The notes under the pieces: generated by a model | Databases searched by the model: none | Told to the model about the DNA's origin: nothing | The model's input: the letters and a program-made list of their open reading frames with translations, nothing else | Made by a program: the position numbers and the translations under genes | In this document: positions 10,301 through 20,100 of the stretch, one piece after another | How the letters are laid out: every line of letters starts with the position of its first letter | Numbering within the stretch: position 1 is the first letter of the stretch | From: Symbiodinium natans | Taxonomy: Eukaryota; Sar; Dinophyceae; Suessiales; Symbiodiniaceae | Assembly (NCBI GenBank): GCA_905221605.1 | Contig: CAJNDS010000210.1 | Coordinates: 62,001 to 126,000 of the forward strand | DNA: 64,000 nucleotides | Direction: 5' to 3'

Positions 10301-12696
10301 TTATTATGTAGAAGGTATGGACAGAGCTTATTTTAGATTTGAACTGTTAAAGGTGTAAAGCATCAGGTATGGATTGAAGGTTGAAGTGAGTGTGTGGCAG
10401 TGAAACCGCCGGACAACGCCTAAATGCATTTGCAGACAACCTGCAGAACTTGACAAAGTACGGACAGGCGTGTCACGCAAAACGCAAAGCAGACTTCATC
10501 ACAACATTAGCGGTAACAGACCTTGCTCGAAGCTTTGACAGTACGAGCCTCCAAGCACATGACCGCTACTGACTTGTCTGGGGCAGTCGCAGGCTCCAGC
10601 AGCAATGCCTTGAACTGCAAGCAGGCAATTCCCAAACTGAGGCGACACCTAGGCATAGGCACAGGCGCAATGCCGCCATAGTCATGCACTATCTTTCCAA
10701 GAGTCATGTGACGAACAGGTGGCTAACAGCAGTGATTATTTTGCTGATCTTCCCATGGCTCGTGATCCACCGCATCGGCGACGAAAGGTGCAGGTGGTGT
10801 TTACAAGCCTACATTTTGCAGCACTTTTGTGCGCTGGACCGATGCAAGCAGCAGTGAAGTGGACAAGCGCCGTCGAATTACAGCACATTTGGTCCAAAGA
10901 CAACTTCGAAAGACAGGTTTACGCGCGCTTGGCAAGCTTCCAGAAAGTTCAGCGGTTGGCAGAGTATAAGGTTGCACAGAAAACTCTTCACATTGACCAA
11001 CAGTATCGGTCCTTTGCAAAGCAGTTCTGCAGTCCGAAGGCGTTTTCTTGGTCTCCGGTGAAGCGCGCCAGCAGCAACAAGGTGAACAACAAGGTGGACA
11101 CCTTCGAGTGCGACCTCTACATCAGATGTCCTTCCGCTAGTCAGTCAGTCAGTCAGTCATGTGTTTCGAGATTGCGTTGACAGACTCCGAGCGATAACAA
11201 AACATGCAAACCGGTCCCACTGGGACCAGCAGACATTCGGTGTCCTGCTCGCAGAGGTTGCACAGAAAAGTTATGGCAACTCGAGCGTGCTCTACAGTTT
11301 GGCCCACCAGCATTGAAGAGCCCAACATGTTGCATCGTTTGCATCAATGGTGATGCTGCACTCTTCGAAGATGCAGTGCATGCTGCAAGGAAATCTCTAT
11401 CCCAAGCGATCACACGCCTGTCTGCAGTTCCAGTCTATGCCATTTGGACCGAATATCGCAGCACCTACGCAGAGATCCGTGCCGTCAAGGACGAGCTCAA
11501 GGAGCTCAGTCGCAAAAGTGACCGAAATGAGGCCGCCGTCGACCGAAATGAGGCCGCCATCAAGGAGCTCAGTGGCAAAAGTGACCGAAATGAGGCCGCC
11601 ATCAAGGAGCTCATTGGCAAAAGTGACCGAAATGAGGCCGCCATCAAGGAGCTCAGTGGCAAAAGTGACCAACTCATGGAGATGATGAAAAGAATAGCCG
11701 ATAGATTGGGCGATCCTGCGGGCAGCTGACCTTCGATGTTTGCCATCAGCCTTCAAAAAGACTGCAATGGTCATGACTGCTGCTGTGCTGATAGTTTTAA
11801 CACTCTAACAGTACCTGGACATGAACTTTCCTCTCTTGATGCTCACGCCTTTCCACCAAACCTAGTAAAATCTATGAGAGAACCTTTGCCCATTTCGGGA
11901 TGATAATACCACCTTAGGGAATATGGATGGGGTAAATTGTTATTCCTATATTGGTCTTGGTAATGGGGAAGTAGCGGTGATATTTGGGGGAAGTGTTAGG
12001 GAGTGTAGGAATAATCCTCTTATATGGATGAGGTAATCGGTTATTCCTATACTGGCATTGGCAATGGGGTAGTAGTAGTGATATAGTTGGTGAGGTGTAG
12101 GGGGGACTATAGGAATAATCGTCTAATGGGTTGACTGGTGGTATTACCCAGAATGGGCAAGGGTTCTGCTAACTGAAACCCTCCCATGGGTCCAAGTAGC
12201 ACCCCTGGAGCTGGGCCCGGGCCTTCTTCCTAAGTCCATGGACACAAAACCTCGAAGCCCCCTGACATTCTTCTCCAAGCCACGAGGCCTTCACGAGGGT
12301 GGGCAGGTCATCGCCGTCATCAAGCGCCTCGGTCTGGGGGATTTGGGGTTTTGGGGGATGGTTTCTAGGGGTTTCTTGAAGTTTCTTGGCCCCTCAAGGG
12401 GGGCCCCCGGCGTGGCTTTGTCGCAGCGAGGCCAAAGAGTTCGCCGCCTCGGTGAGGCTGTGGGCGCACGGAAACTCAGCGTGCAGCATGGAAAACCCTA
12501 AACCCTCAACCCTCAGCCCGAAGCCCTAATCCCTAAACCCTAGTCCTTAACCCTAAACCCTAAACCTAAACCCTAAACCCTAAACCCTAAACCCTGAACT
12601 AAAGGGTCTGCCACAGTGGGAGGCGCAGCGACTTCCCCGAGCTTCATCCAGAGGGTGGTGCCTCGCTTTTCACGCCAAGCTGCCAAGGTGAAGTAA
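7365..12696 (+). CDS. unidentified multi-exon gene, partial, carrying a TIR element in an intron
   Basis: Coding-like exons in order: 7365-7427 (DDKKHWAAVDDVDIAEQ, before GT); 7492-7555 (DPEFMQGHFVLA, an in-frame TGA, then EAKYFHE, before GT); about 7595-7664 (VKTNPLRGLTEERAEALAG, before GC); 8978-9038 (VFAMKGKFLSDASTDTLEQM, before GT); near 12307 (VIAVIKRLG); near 12431-12487 (KEFAASVRLWAHGNSA); and 12652-12696 (RVVPRFSRQAAKVK, TAA). Splice phases agree for the first three; the later ones may not belong to the same gene. No family recognised. The TGA at 7528-7530 means a pseudogene, a missed micro-intron or a sequencing error. The 9248-12174 element lies between the fourth and fifth exons, so it would be intronic. 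Confidence 0.4.
8166..8228. repeat. TTTAGGG array
   Basis: About nine units in the TTTAGGG orientation, opposite to the array at 8716-8945. Confidence 0.9.
8436..8500. repeat. TTTAGGG array
   Basis: About nine units with one GCTTTAGGG variant. Confidence 0.9.
8716..8946. repeat. CCCTAAA array with internal duplication
   Basis: Two successive blocks of about 110 bp share the same order of variants (CTTTAAA, then CCCTAAG or GCTCTAAA, then CCCTGAA pairs). The array therefore grew by duplication of a multi-unit block rather than unit by unit. Confidence 0.85.
9066..9107. repeat. TTTAGGG tract
   Basis: Six units starting directly after the 8978 exon region, about 140 bp before the TIR element. 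Confidence 0.9.
9243..9247. repeat. candidate target-site duplication GAAAC (left)
   Basis: GAAAC immediately before the left TIR, repeated immediately after the right TIR at 12175-12179. Confidence 0.7.
9248..9567 (+). repeat. left terminal inverted repeat, itself an inverted-repeat element
   Basis: Within it, 9255-9546 starts AGAACCCTTGCCCATTTTGG and ends with the complement of that sequence, so each TIR is a self-contained inverted-repeat unit of about 290 bp. It also holds repeated TATAGGAATAA / TTATTCCTA motifs. Confidence 0.85.
9801..10358 (+). pseudogene. integrase, 5'-truncated (DDE core, second half, plus C-terminal domain)
   Basis: The 185-residue frame begins inside the integrase catalytic core. 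It keeps a YTDDEGAL stretch matching the second catalytic aspartate (TDNGxEF in relatives) and FSERAIRTLKD, matching the catalytic glutamate of the VERFNRTLK motif. LTYNNQMIHSATKFTPKEA follows, the typical N-x-x-x-H-S-x-x-x-x-x-P-x-E-A run. The C-terminal part, KGDEVKIFRKRK through WSKGEYTVERI to FRFELLKV, has the layout of the SH3/chromo-like tail of Polinton and virophage integrases. The N-terminal zinc domain and first aspartate are missing: 9568-9800 upstream is AT-rich and non-coding. It cannot be active as it stands. Confidence 0.8.
10719..11180 (+). CDS. hypothetical cargo ORF inside the TIR element
   Basis: A 153-residue frame, higher in GC than the integrase part and so perhaps of separate, possibly host, origin. 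It contains a charged central stretch (WSKDNFERQVYARLASFQKV). Near the end, 11140-11159 is a (GTCA)n microsatellite giving SQSVSQS. No domain recognised. It may be captured host sequence rather than a gene of the element. Confidence 0.35.
   Translation: MANSSDYFADLPMARDPPHRRRKVQVVFTSLHFAALLCAGPMQAAVKWTSAVELQHIWSKDNFERQVYARLASFQKVQRLAEYKVAQKTLHIDQQYRSFAKQFCSPKAFSWSPVKRASSNKVNNKVDTFECDLYIRCPSASQSVSQSCVSRLR
11313..11729 (+). CDS. hypothetical coiled-coil ORF with 14-residue repeats
   Basis: Frame of 138 residues. The N-terminal half (CCIVCINGDAALFEDAVHAA) is not recognised. The C-terminal half repeats KSDRNEAAIKELSG in about three 42-bp copies, preceded by a partial one, and ends MEMMKRIADRLGDPAGS. 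The spacing of hydrophobic and charged residues predicts a coiled coil, so this may be an oligomerising protein. It lies inside the TIR element, 130 bp before the right TIR. Confidence 0.45.
   Translation: MKSPTCCIVCINGDAALFEDAVHAARKSLSQAITRLSAVPVYAIWTEYRSTYAEIRAVKDELKELSRKSDRNEAAVDRNEAAIKELSGKSDRNEAAIKELIGKSDRNEAAIKELSGKSDQLMEMMKRIADRLGDPAGS
11858..12174 (-). repeat. right terminal inverted repeat
   Basis: Reverse complement of 9248-9567 with a few mismatches (for example ATTTCGGG against ATTTTGGG). Its inner inverted-repeat unit spans 11879-12167. Confidence 0.85.
12175..12179. repeat. candidate target-site duplication GAAAC (right)
   Basis: Partner of 9243-9247. The match does not extend beyond five bases on either side. 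Confidence 0.7.
12486..12598. repeat. CCCTAAA / CCCTCAA tracts
   Basis: Mixed variant units between exon-like segments at 12431 and 12652. Confidence 0.85.
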
Positions 12697-12967
12697 GACC
12701 GTCTTGCGCCTTGACTTACCCTAGACCCTAGACCCAAAACCCTAAACCCTAAACCCTATAAACGTACCCTAAACCAGAAACCTCAAAGAACCCCAAAACT
12801 TAGCTTACAAGACAGCCACCTGACAGCTTGTGCGGGCTTCTCAGCGCCTCAGGCGAGTAGGAACAGTGACGTGCCGAGCTGAAAGAGGGGGCGCCTCTCG
12901 GTGGGATTGTGCTGCATCAGCTTTCGGCAATCAGTGTTGCCACTTCAAGGAAAGTGGGGAAGTCCAA

Positions 12968-13066
12968 GCTCAAAACCCTGAACCCTAAACCCAAGACCCT
13001 AGACCCTAAACCCTAAACCCTAAACCCTAAACCCCAAACCCTAAACCCTAAACCCTAAACCCTAGG
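12968..13066. repeat. CCCTAAA array
   Basis: About thirteen units in the interval between the gene ending at 12696 and the CCT6 start at 13308, so these repeats also occupy intergenic DNA. Confidence 0.9.
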
Positions 13067-13303
13067 CCCCAGGAGTCAGGCTTTGGACCTCCGTACTTCA
13101 ATTTGCCTTGTGCTTTGGCTCTGAGCGTCATCAGCGGGCTTTTTGGGTCGCTCGCGGTTCGGAGTGACCGCTTGAGCAGGCACTGCCCCCCTCCCCCCGA
13201 ATTTCGGCAGGCTGTGTGGCCTCGAATGCAGATCTGTTTAGAGTTTAGGGTTAGGGTTTAGGGTTTAGGGTTTGGAGTGGGTGTTCCCTGAGGTACCCGC
13301 TGC

Positions 13304-13305
13304 AG
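13304..13305 (+). promoter_or_regulatory. candidate spliced-leader acceptor for CCT6
   Basis: CTGCAG ends two bases before the CCT6 ATG at 13308. An AG this close to the start would be a very short 5' UTR acceptor for a trans-spliced leader, or the 3' end of a 5'-UTR intron. Confidence 0.3.
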
Positions 13306-13307
13306 GT

Positions 13308-14016
13308 ATGGTGACGGTGGTCAACTCGAAAGCAGATGTCCTCAAGGCCTTCTTGATTACTCTGTGAGGGGAGTGGATCCCACAAAACAACACTGGCATA
13401 TACAATCTTCCCGAAACTTACGCATCTAGAACATGTGTGACGCAGCAATGTTGCTGAAGCTTCTCACTCGCGGTTTTGGGCTTGTCATGATGGAGCTCTG
13501 AAGTAGTGAAGCTGCATCTCTCTTGTTCTTTAGTCTTTCTTTCATGTATCTCTCTCTCTCTCTCTCTCTGTCCCTCTCTCTCTCTATGTCCCTCTCCCTC
13601 TCTCCCCTCTCTCCTCTCCCCTCTCTCCTCTTCGAGAGGCCTCCCAGGCGCTGGCCGTCAACCTCAATGCAGCGAAAGGGCTGCAGGAGGCGCCCAGCGG
13701 CAGGGTTTGGGGGAGGGTCCGGGCTGAGGGTTTAGGGCGGCGTCGGGTTCAAGCTCCCAAGCTTAAGATTTCCATTCCCTACTCAACACCCCTGAGCCCA
13801 ACCCCCTCCGGCCCCGAAAGCCCCTGAACCCCCAAAACCCCGACCTCCCTGCAGTTCCGACACGGGTTTAGGGTTTAGGGTTTAGGGTTTAGGGTTTAGG
13901 GCTATCGTCCCCAAGATCCCGAGAGCTGCATCCTTTGGGGGCATCTGAGTAGTTGAATCCTCAGTCCAGGTTTCCTTTGGAGATGGCCTTGTGCCCTAAA
14001 CCCTAAACCCTAAACC

Positions 14017-14048
<32 letters not shown>

Positions 14049-14058
14049 ACCCTAAACC

Positions 14059-14146
<88 letters not shown>

Positions 14147-17124
14147 AACCCTAAACCCTAAACCCTAAACCCTAAACCCTAAACCCTAAACCCTAAACCC
14201 TAAACCCTAAACCCTAGCCCGAATTTGGGGCACCTTTGGGTTCTTTTGCCCTCAGAATAGCTCCACAGGCTTCCTTGCGTCTCGCTTGGGCCGAATCCCG
14301 ACTGACCTGTAAACCCTAAACCCTATCATTCTCAAACCCTAAACATTAGAACCCTAAACCCTACGACCCTAAACCCTAAACTCGAAAACCCTAAAACCCT
14401 AAAACCCTAAAACCCTAAACATTAAACCCTAAGACCCTAAGACTTTAAGACCCTAAGACCCTAGGACCCTAAGACCCTAAGACCCTAAGACCCTAAGACC
14501 CTAAGATCCTCAGACCCTAAGACCCTAAGACCCTAAGACCCTAAGACCCTAGGACCCTAAGACCCTAAGACCCTAAGACCCTTAGACCCTAAACTCCTCA
14601 GGTGATGAAGTCAAACCTGGGACCGCGAGGTGGGAACCCTGCCTTGGCTCACATGAGGACAGGGTTGTGGTGTTCTTTTTGCTCCAGGCATTTCAGGCTT
14701 AAGAGCTTGGAGTTTTTAGGGTGTAGGGGTTTAGGGTTTAGGGTTTAGGGTTTAAGGTTTAGGGTGTAGGGTTTAGGGTTTAGGGTTTAGGGTTTAGTGC
14801 GGGCTTAGGGCTGGGAGTTGAAGGAGTCAGGTGAAGCTCAAGGGTTTGAGGTCTATAGGGCTTCAGGGCTCCAGGGGGCGAAGGGCTTTGTGGTGAGGTC
14901 GCCCCCGCGGGTGCTGCCTAGGGTTTAGGGTTTTAGGGTTTCAGGGTTTAGGGTTTAGGGTTTAGGGTTTAGGGTTTAGGAGGCCTCAAATCCCCATACC
15001 CGCTGAGGAAGAAGAAGGGTAGGTAGCAGCACTTTTTGATGATAGCGAACCGTTTAAACCCGAAACACTAAACCCTGGACGGTGCGACCGGATCTGTAGA
15101 AGAGCAGGAGAAGAGACATCGAGTTTTACAGTAAGGAGCCTGCTGGACAACTTTCTGTGTTCTTGGCCAGCCCTTTCAGCCAACATGCTCTGAGGGAGGT
15201 TCTAGCAGTAGTTAATCCATGCCATCCAAAAACGCCATCTATAGAGTCCAAGCATTTCGGCTTTAGGATGCCCCCAACCGTAAACCCAAAACCTAAACCC
15301 CGAACCTTGCCAGGGACACTGAAGATGCTGGTGGGTGGCGCTGGGCAGATCAAGATCACCAAGGAGAGCCATAGGGGTACCGGGGTTTCAGGTTTTGTGG
15401 CATAACAACAAGGCTTAGCGTTCAAAATCGTTAGGACTGTTCAGGGGGTTCTACAAGGGTTCTTATCTTCAACGAGGGCATGTTCCTTCCGCCGGGTAGA
15501 ACCTTGACCCAAGAAACATGCAAACTTCCCAAAACAAATCCCAGCACAGCCTACAGCTTCCCAAAGCATCCCCCCAAAAGTATCCGGAAGCCTCCGAAAG
15601 GAAGGGTTCAGGGTTTCAGGGTTTAGGGTTTCGGGTTTAGGGTTTAGGGTTAAGGCCGCCTGGAGCTCCCCCCCCCCCAGGACGGATCAGTTCTGCTCGG
15701 GGAGATGCAAATTCAGCATCCCACCGCCTCCATGATCGCCAGGGCTGCCAGCGCCCAGGAGGGGTTTAGGGTTTAGGGTTTAGGGTTTAGGGTTTAGGGT
15801 TTAGGGCGCAGGGATGGGCTCGGAGGGTTGCGGGGGTTGAGGGTTCGGGCTTCGGTCTTGGGGCTCAGGGTGTAGGATACCTCCCCACGAGCAGTAGTAT
15901 GATAAATTCATGGAGGTGTATCTACACGGGGTTCTTTGAGGGCATCGTAGAATTGCAATGAGAACTTTGCGGCCGCGTGCAGGAGGTGGTTTAGGGTTTC
16001 AGAGGTTAGGACACTTCTCAGAGCAAGCCCCCCCAAACCCTGAACCACCCGAGTGGCCAGGACGAGTTCACAGGAGATGGGACGACATCCAGGTTCCCAT
16101 GTGTCGGAGTCAGATTGAAGGAATCCCCAAAGGGTTGATGGCCTAGGTGTGGCCTTGGGGGTCCCAAACCCGAAGTTCTATAAGCCCTATGCCTCTCCTT
16201 CGCGAAGACGAGTACAGCATAGTCCAACATTGTACAACATAATACAAACAGGCACGCTTGTACGTTGTAGTACAAAAGGTACAATATAGTACAAGATGGT
16301 ACAGTATAGTACAATACATTACAAAAAACACAATAGCACAATATTGTACAATTGGATACAATCTCGTACAATATAGTACAAGGTCAAACAGGATTGTACA
16401 AGATAATGCAAGACGATACCATACAAAGACAAGACACTACAGCACACGACAAGACAATGCAATATGAGATGCTACAAGATACAAGATACTACAAGACAAC
16501 ACAACAAACTACGCTATAATGCAATACACTACACCAGATAGCAATACAATGACTACGGAATCCGAAAGAAATGCAATATCACATAATTTCAGCACTTTGA
16601 AGTTTTCAGCTGCTTCGCATGCAGAGATGCGAGCCCTGACCGAGAGCCCAAGCCCTAAATACTCAAGGCCCAAAGAACTCAGAAACACAACTTGACCCTA
16701 ACCCCGGAACTTTCCCACCCACCCCCTCTCACCCGCCGCCCCCCCACCTCCCCGCCGGCCCCCGCCGGCCCCCGCCGGCCCCCGCCGGCCCCCGCCGTCG
16801 GCCCCCGCCGTCCCCCGCCGGCACTCGCCGGGCCCCGGCGAACCCCCGCTGGACTCCGCCGGCCCCCCACCGGCCCGCGCCGGCCCCCGCCGGCCCCCCG
16901 CCGGCCCCCGCCGGCCCCCGCCGGCCCCCGCCGGCCCCCCCCCCCCCCTTAAAAAAAAAAAAAAAACAAAAAAAACGAAACTCAGAAAAACTCACAGGGA
17001 TTTTTTTGCAAAGAGCTCCAAAAGCCTTGTCCGCCCCCCTGCCAGTGTGATGTTCATCGGGGAGCTGATGAAGCTCGCGGAGCAGAGTCTGGCAGAGGGA
17101 CTCCACCCGCGGCTCATTGCGGAG
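13308..17124 (+). CDS. CCT6: CCT6 exons 1-7 (N-terminal equatorial domain)
   Basis: Exons with the donor used: 1, 13308-13346 ([15 protein letters not shown]); 2, 13648-13689 (GC); 3, 14602-14629 ([11 protein letters not shown]); 4, 15314-15363 ([17 protein letters not shown]); 5, 15681-15758 ([14 protein letters not shown] and on; GA); 6, 16061-16092 ([12 protein letters not shown]); 7, 17046-17124 ([15 protein letters not shown] and on; GC). These carry the nucleotide-binding motifs NLGPRG and GDGTTS. Exon 1 starts at the first ATG and matches other CCT6 N-termini in length. Exon 2 and its flanks lie beside a CT-rich microsatellite (about 13545-13630), which forms the acceptor pyrimidine tract. 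Confidence 0.9.
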
Positions 17125-20100
17125 GCCGGGAGATGAACTTTAGGGTTTAGGGTTTAGGGTTTAGGGTTTAAGGTTTAGGGTTTAGGGTTTAGGGTTTAGG
17201 GTTTTTGCTAGGGCTTTTTTGGGGTGGGTGTTCGCGGTTCGGTTTGGGTTTTTTGTGCAGGGGCTACATTGACCTTCGGGCTTCAGGGTTTAGGGCGGCG
17301 TCACCAAGGCAAAACTTTCCTTTCCTTGCCTTGTCGTCCGCTTTGGTAGTCCGGATGTGCAACATCGGCCCAGGCCCCCAGCCCTGTTCTTTTGGGGTTT
17401 AGGGCTTTCGGCGTTCGGGTTTCAAGCAGTCCGAACACTGCGGTGTTCATGGTTTTTCGGTATGTCCCCCGACCTCCCCCCCCTCGCCCCGACGCCCTGA
17501 ACTCTACTCCCAAGCGCCTTCTTGCCAGGGCTTCGAGCTTGCGCGGGAGGAGACTGTGAAGTTCCTGGACTCCTTCAAGGCCGAGCCACAAGGGGGGGCC
17601 TTTGGGGTTTGGGGTTTAGGGTTCAGGGTTTGGGGTAATAGGGTTTAGGGCTTGGGGCTTAGGGTTTTGACCGAGTATCATAGAAGTATACCTTTCAGCT
17701 CGCTATCTTGGAATGGCTCTTGCACTATCAGAGGGAGGGGATACAGGTGAGATCGGTGAGCGTGGTTCCTGCGAGGGGAATCTTGAGTAGGGCAGTTCAC
17801 TCCCTTTTTGGGTACCCTAAACATCAGAGGGCCTAGTGGGGTTGAGGGTTTTTGGGCGATCAGGGCACAGCAAGACGTTCGCCTCCCCAAATGCCCCACA
17901 AGATCGGGTCAGCGGAGTCGAGAACGGGTTGCAGGGCGAGCCATGAGAGTTTCGGGATCTTTGGACGTTGACGTTTAGGGACTTCGGGTTGAGGTTGTGG
18001 GCTCAGGAGTTCAGGGGCGTCTTGGACGTTTCGCGTTGAGGATCGTGGCTCTCCACAAAATGACGGTCCCTCTTTGGATACAATTCATGATAAGGGCCCT
18101 TAGCCCTCCAAGCCTTATGCCGACCCGAAACCCTCGACCCTCAACCCTCAACCCTCAAACCCTAAACCCTAAACTCTAAACCCTAAATCCTCGAACCCTA
18201 AACCCTAAACCCTAAAACGCCCCTAAAACGCCCCTAAAACGCCCCTAAACCGCCCTCAAAGCCCTGGAAGCCCAGGTCCACCTGGACGACCCGCTCGGCG
18301 ACCGGGAAAAGCTGGTCTGCGTGTCCAGGACCTCCCTGAGGCCCCGCAAGGAGGTTGAGGGGGGGAGTTAGGGGGGGTTTTAGGGGTTTGTGGGGGTGTT
18401 TTCGGGTTGTGTTTTTTTTATTTTTTTCCAGGGTTTTTTTGGGAGGCGTTGGGAGTGTAGGTTTTTTTTTTTGGAAGGGTTTAGGGGGACTACGGGGGTT
18501 TTAGCACCTAAACCCTGAACCCTGAACCCTGAACCCTGAACCCTCAACCCTGAACCCTGAACCCTGAACCCTAAACCCTAAACCCTAAACCCTAAACCCT
18601 GAACCCTGAACCCTGAACCCGAAGCCGTGGAGAGCCCCTCCCTTCTTGCCCATCGCAGAACGAAGATCGCCCCCGCTCTGGCGGACCCCATGGCGGAGGT
18701 CGTGGTCGACGCCGTGCCCGGGCTGGTTTAGGGTTTAGGGTTTAGGGTTTAGGGTTTAGGGTTTAGGGTTTAGGGTTTAGGGTTTAGGGCATCGGAACTC
18801 TTAAGGGGGGGCCCCCTCAAGGGGGTTAGTCGGATTGGGTGTAGGGTTTCGGGTTTAGCGGTTTAGGGTTTGGCGGTTTAGGGGGTTTAGCGGTTTAGGG
18901 GTTTAGGGGTTTGGGGCGTTTGGGGCTGATTTTTCTCCATCCTCGGTTCTCGGGTTCCTGGCCGCTGGGCCGCAGACATCCGGGGAGAGTCCCACACAGA
19001 GTTTCCAGCCGAGTATCCATGCCGAGAATCCCGCAGAGTATCACTAGAGTGCTTATCTTTTTAGGAGCATCCTGCAGAGGAATTTCTGGGGCTCCCATTC
19101 CCTGCAGAATCACAGATTCTCAGTCGGTGAGACAGGTGACCAAAGTCGTTGTCAAAGCATGTGACCAGCGTTCGCGAGGCGTTTGCAAGCGTCCGCGCGT
19201 GCCGCACGGGAGCCGTAGTTGAGGAAGCCTGCCTTTGGACATCGTTTTTCGAGATGCTGAACCTTCCAAGGTGCGCATGATCAAGAAGCAGGGCACCCCG
19301 CTTGATCTCAACATGGTGGAGATTCTTCACATGAAGTGCGATCCCGAGAGTTCAGGGCTTAAGGGTTTAGGGTTGAAGCGAGTTGGGGTCTTTAGTGGAC
19401 TCGGGAAGTCCTCATGGTTGAGGTGGCCATTTGGGGGTTTACGAAAAAGAAGGCACCCCTATTAGAGATCCCCAAATGGTAGGATCCCCTTATGATGAGC
19501 CCGAATTTTTAGAAACACCCATTTCGCATGTTTGAGCGTGCCCTGCCAGGAACAAGCTCGTGACAGAGACCCGGCTCATCAAGGGCCTCGTTTTGGACCA
19601 CGGCGCCCGGCATCCGGCGCGGGGCCAACTTGTCGCGAGTCTGTCGGGCCTATTAGGGCCTATGACGGCCTATGAGGGCCTACTATGGCCCATTAAATCC
19701 TACTGGGGTCTTTAGGGCCGTTGGATGTCCAGCTGAAGTGGCAAAGCCCCCAAGGACATGCCGAAAAGGCTGGAGAACTGCCAAGTCCTCGGCTGGAGAG
19801 GGGAGAGGGTGCGCTTTGACAGACCGGAGGTCCCCGCACATCACATGGGTATTTCCCCAAAATAGGGGGTAACCCCCCTATATATACCCCCAAGTAGAAT
19901 AGAATCCCCTTAAAGGGAGCCCTCCAAAAGGGTCACCTTTATTTGCGGAAACCCCCCATGTACCCTAAACCCTAAACCCTAAACCCTAAACCCTAAACCC
20001 TAAACCCTAAACCCTAAACCCTAAACCCTAAACCCTAAACCCTAAACCCTAAACCCTAAACCCTAAACCCTAAACCCTGAACCCTTCACCCTAAGCCCTG

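Larger units (their letters stand above)
9248..12174. mobile_element. TIR transposable element with retroviral-type integrase remnant
   Basis: The ends are near-identical inverted repeats: 9248-9567 and 11858-12174, starting AGTTAGCAGAACCC and ending in its complement. The 5-bp direct repeat GAAAC is found at 9243-9247 and 12175-12179 and fits a target-site duplication. AG...CT termini, long TIRs and an integrase resemble Polinton/Maverick or Ginger-type elements, but Polintons usually give 6-bp duplications. Only about 2.3 kb lies between the TIRs, with no DNA polymerase or capsid gene, so it is a non-autonomous derivative. The first kilobase, including the integrase, is AT-rich compared with its surroundings, a sign of foreign origin. 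Confidence 0.85.

Noticed and set aside
9248-12174. Intact Polinton or virophage genome
   Set aside because: Only about 2.3 kb lies between the TIRs, with a truncated integrase and no polymerase, ATPase or capsid genes; the duplication is 5 bp.
16679-17106. Proline/alanine-rich frames in CCT6 intron 6
   Set aside because: Translations of the CGCCGGCCCC minisatellite and poly-C run; CCT6 exon 7 reads through part of this in its own frame.
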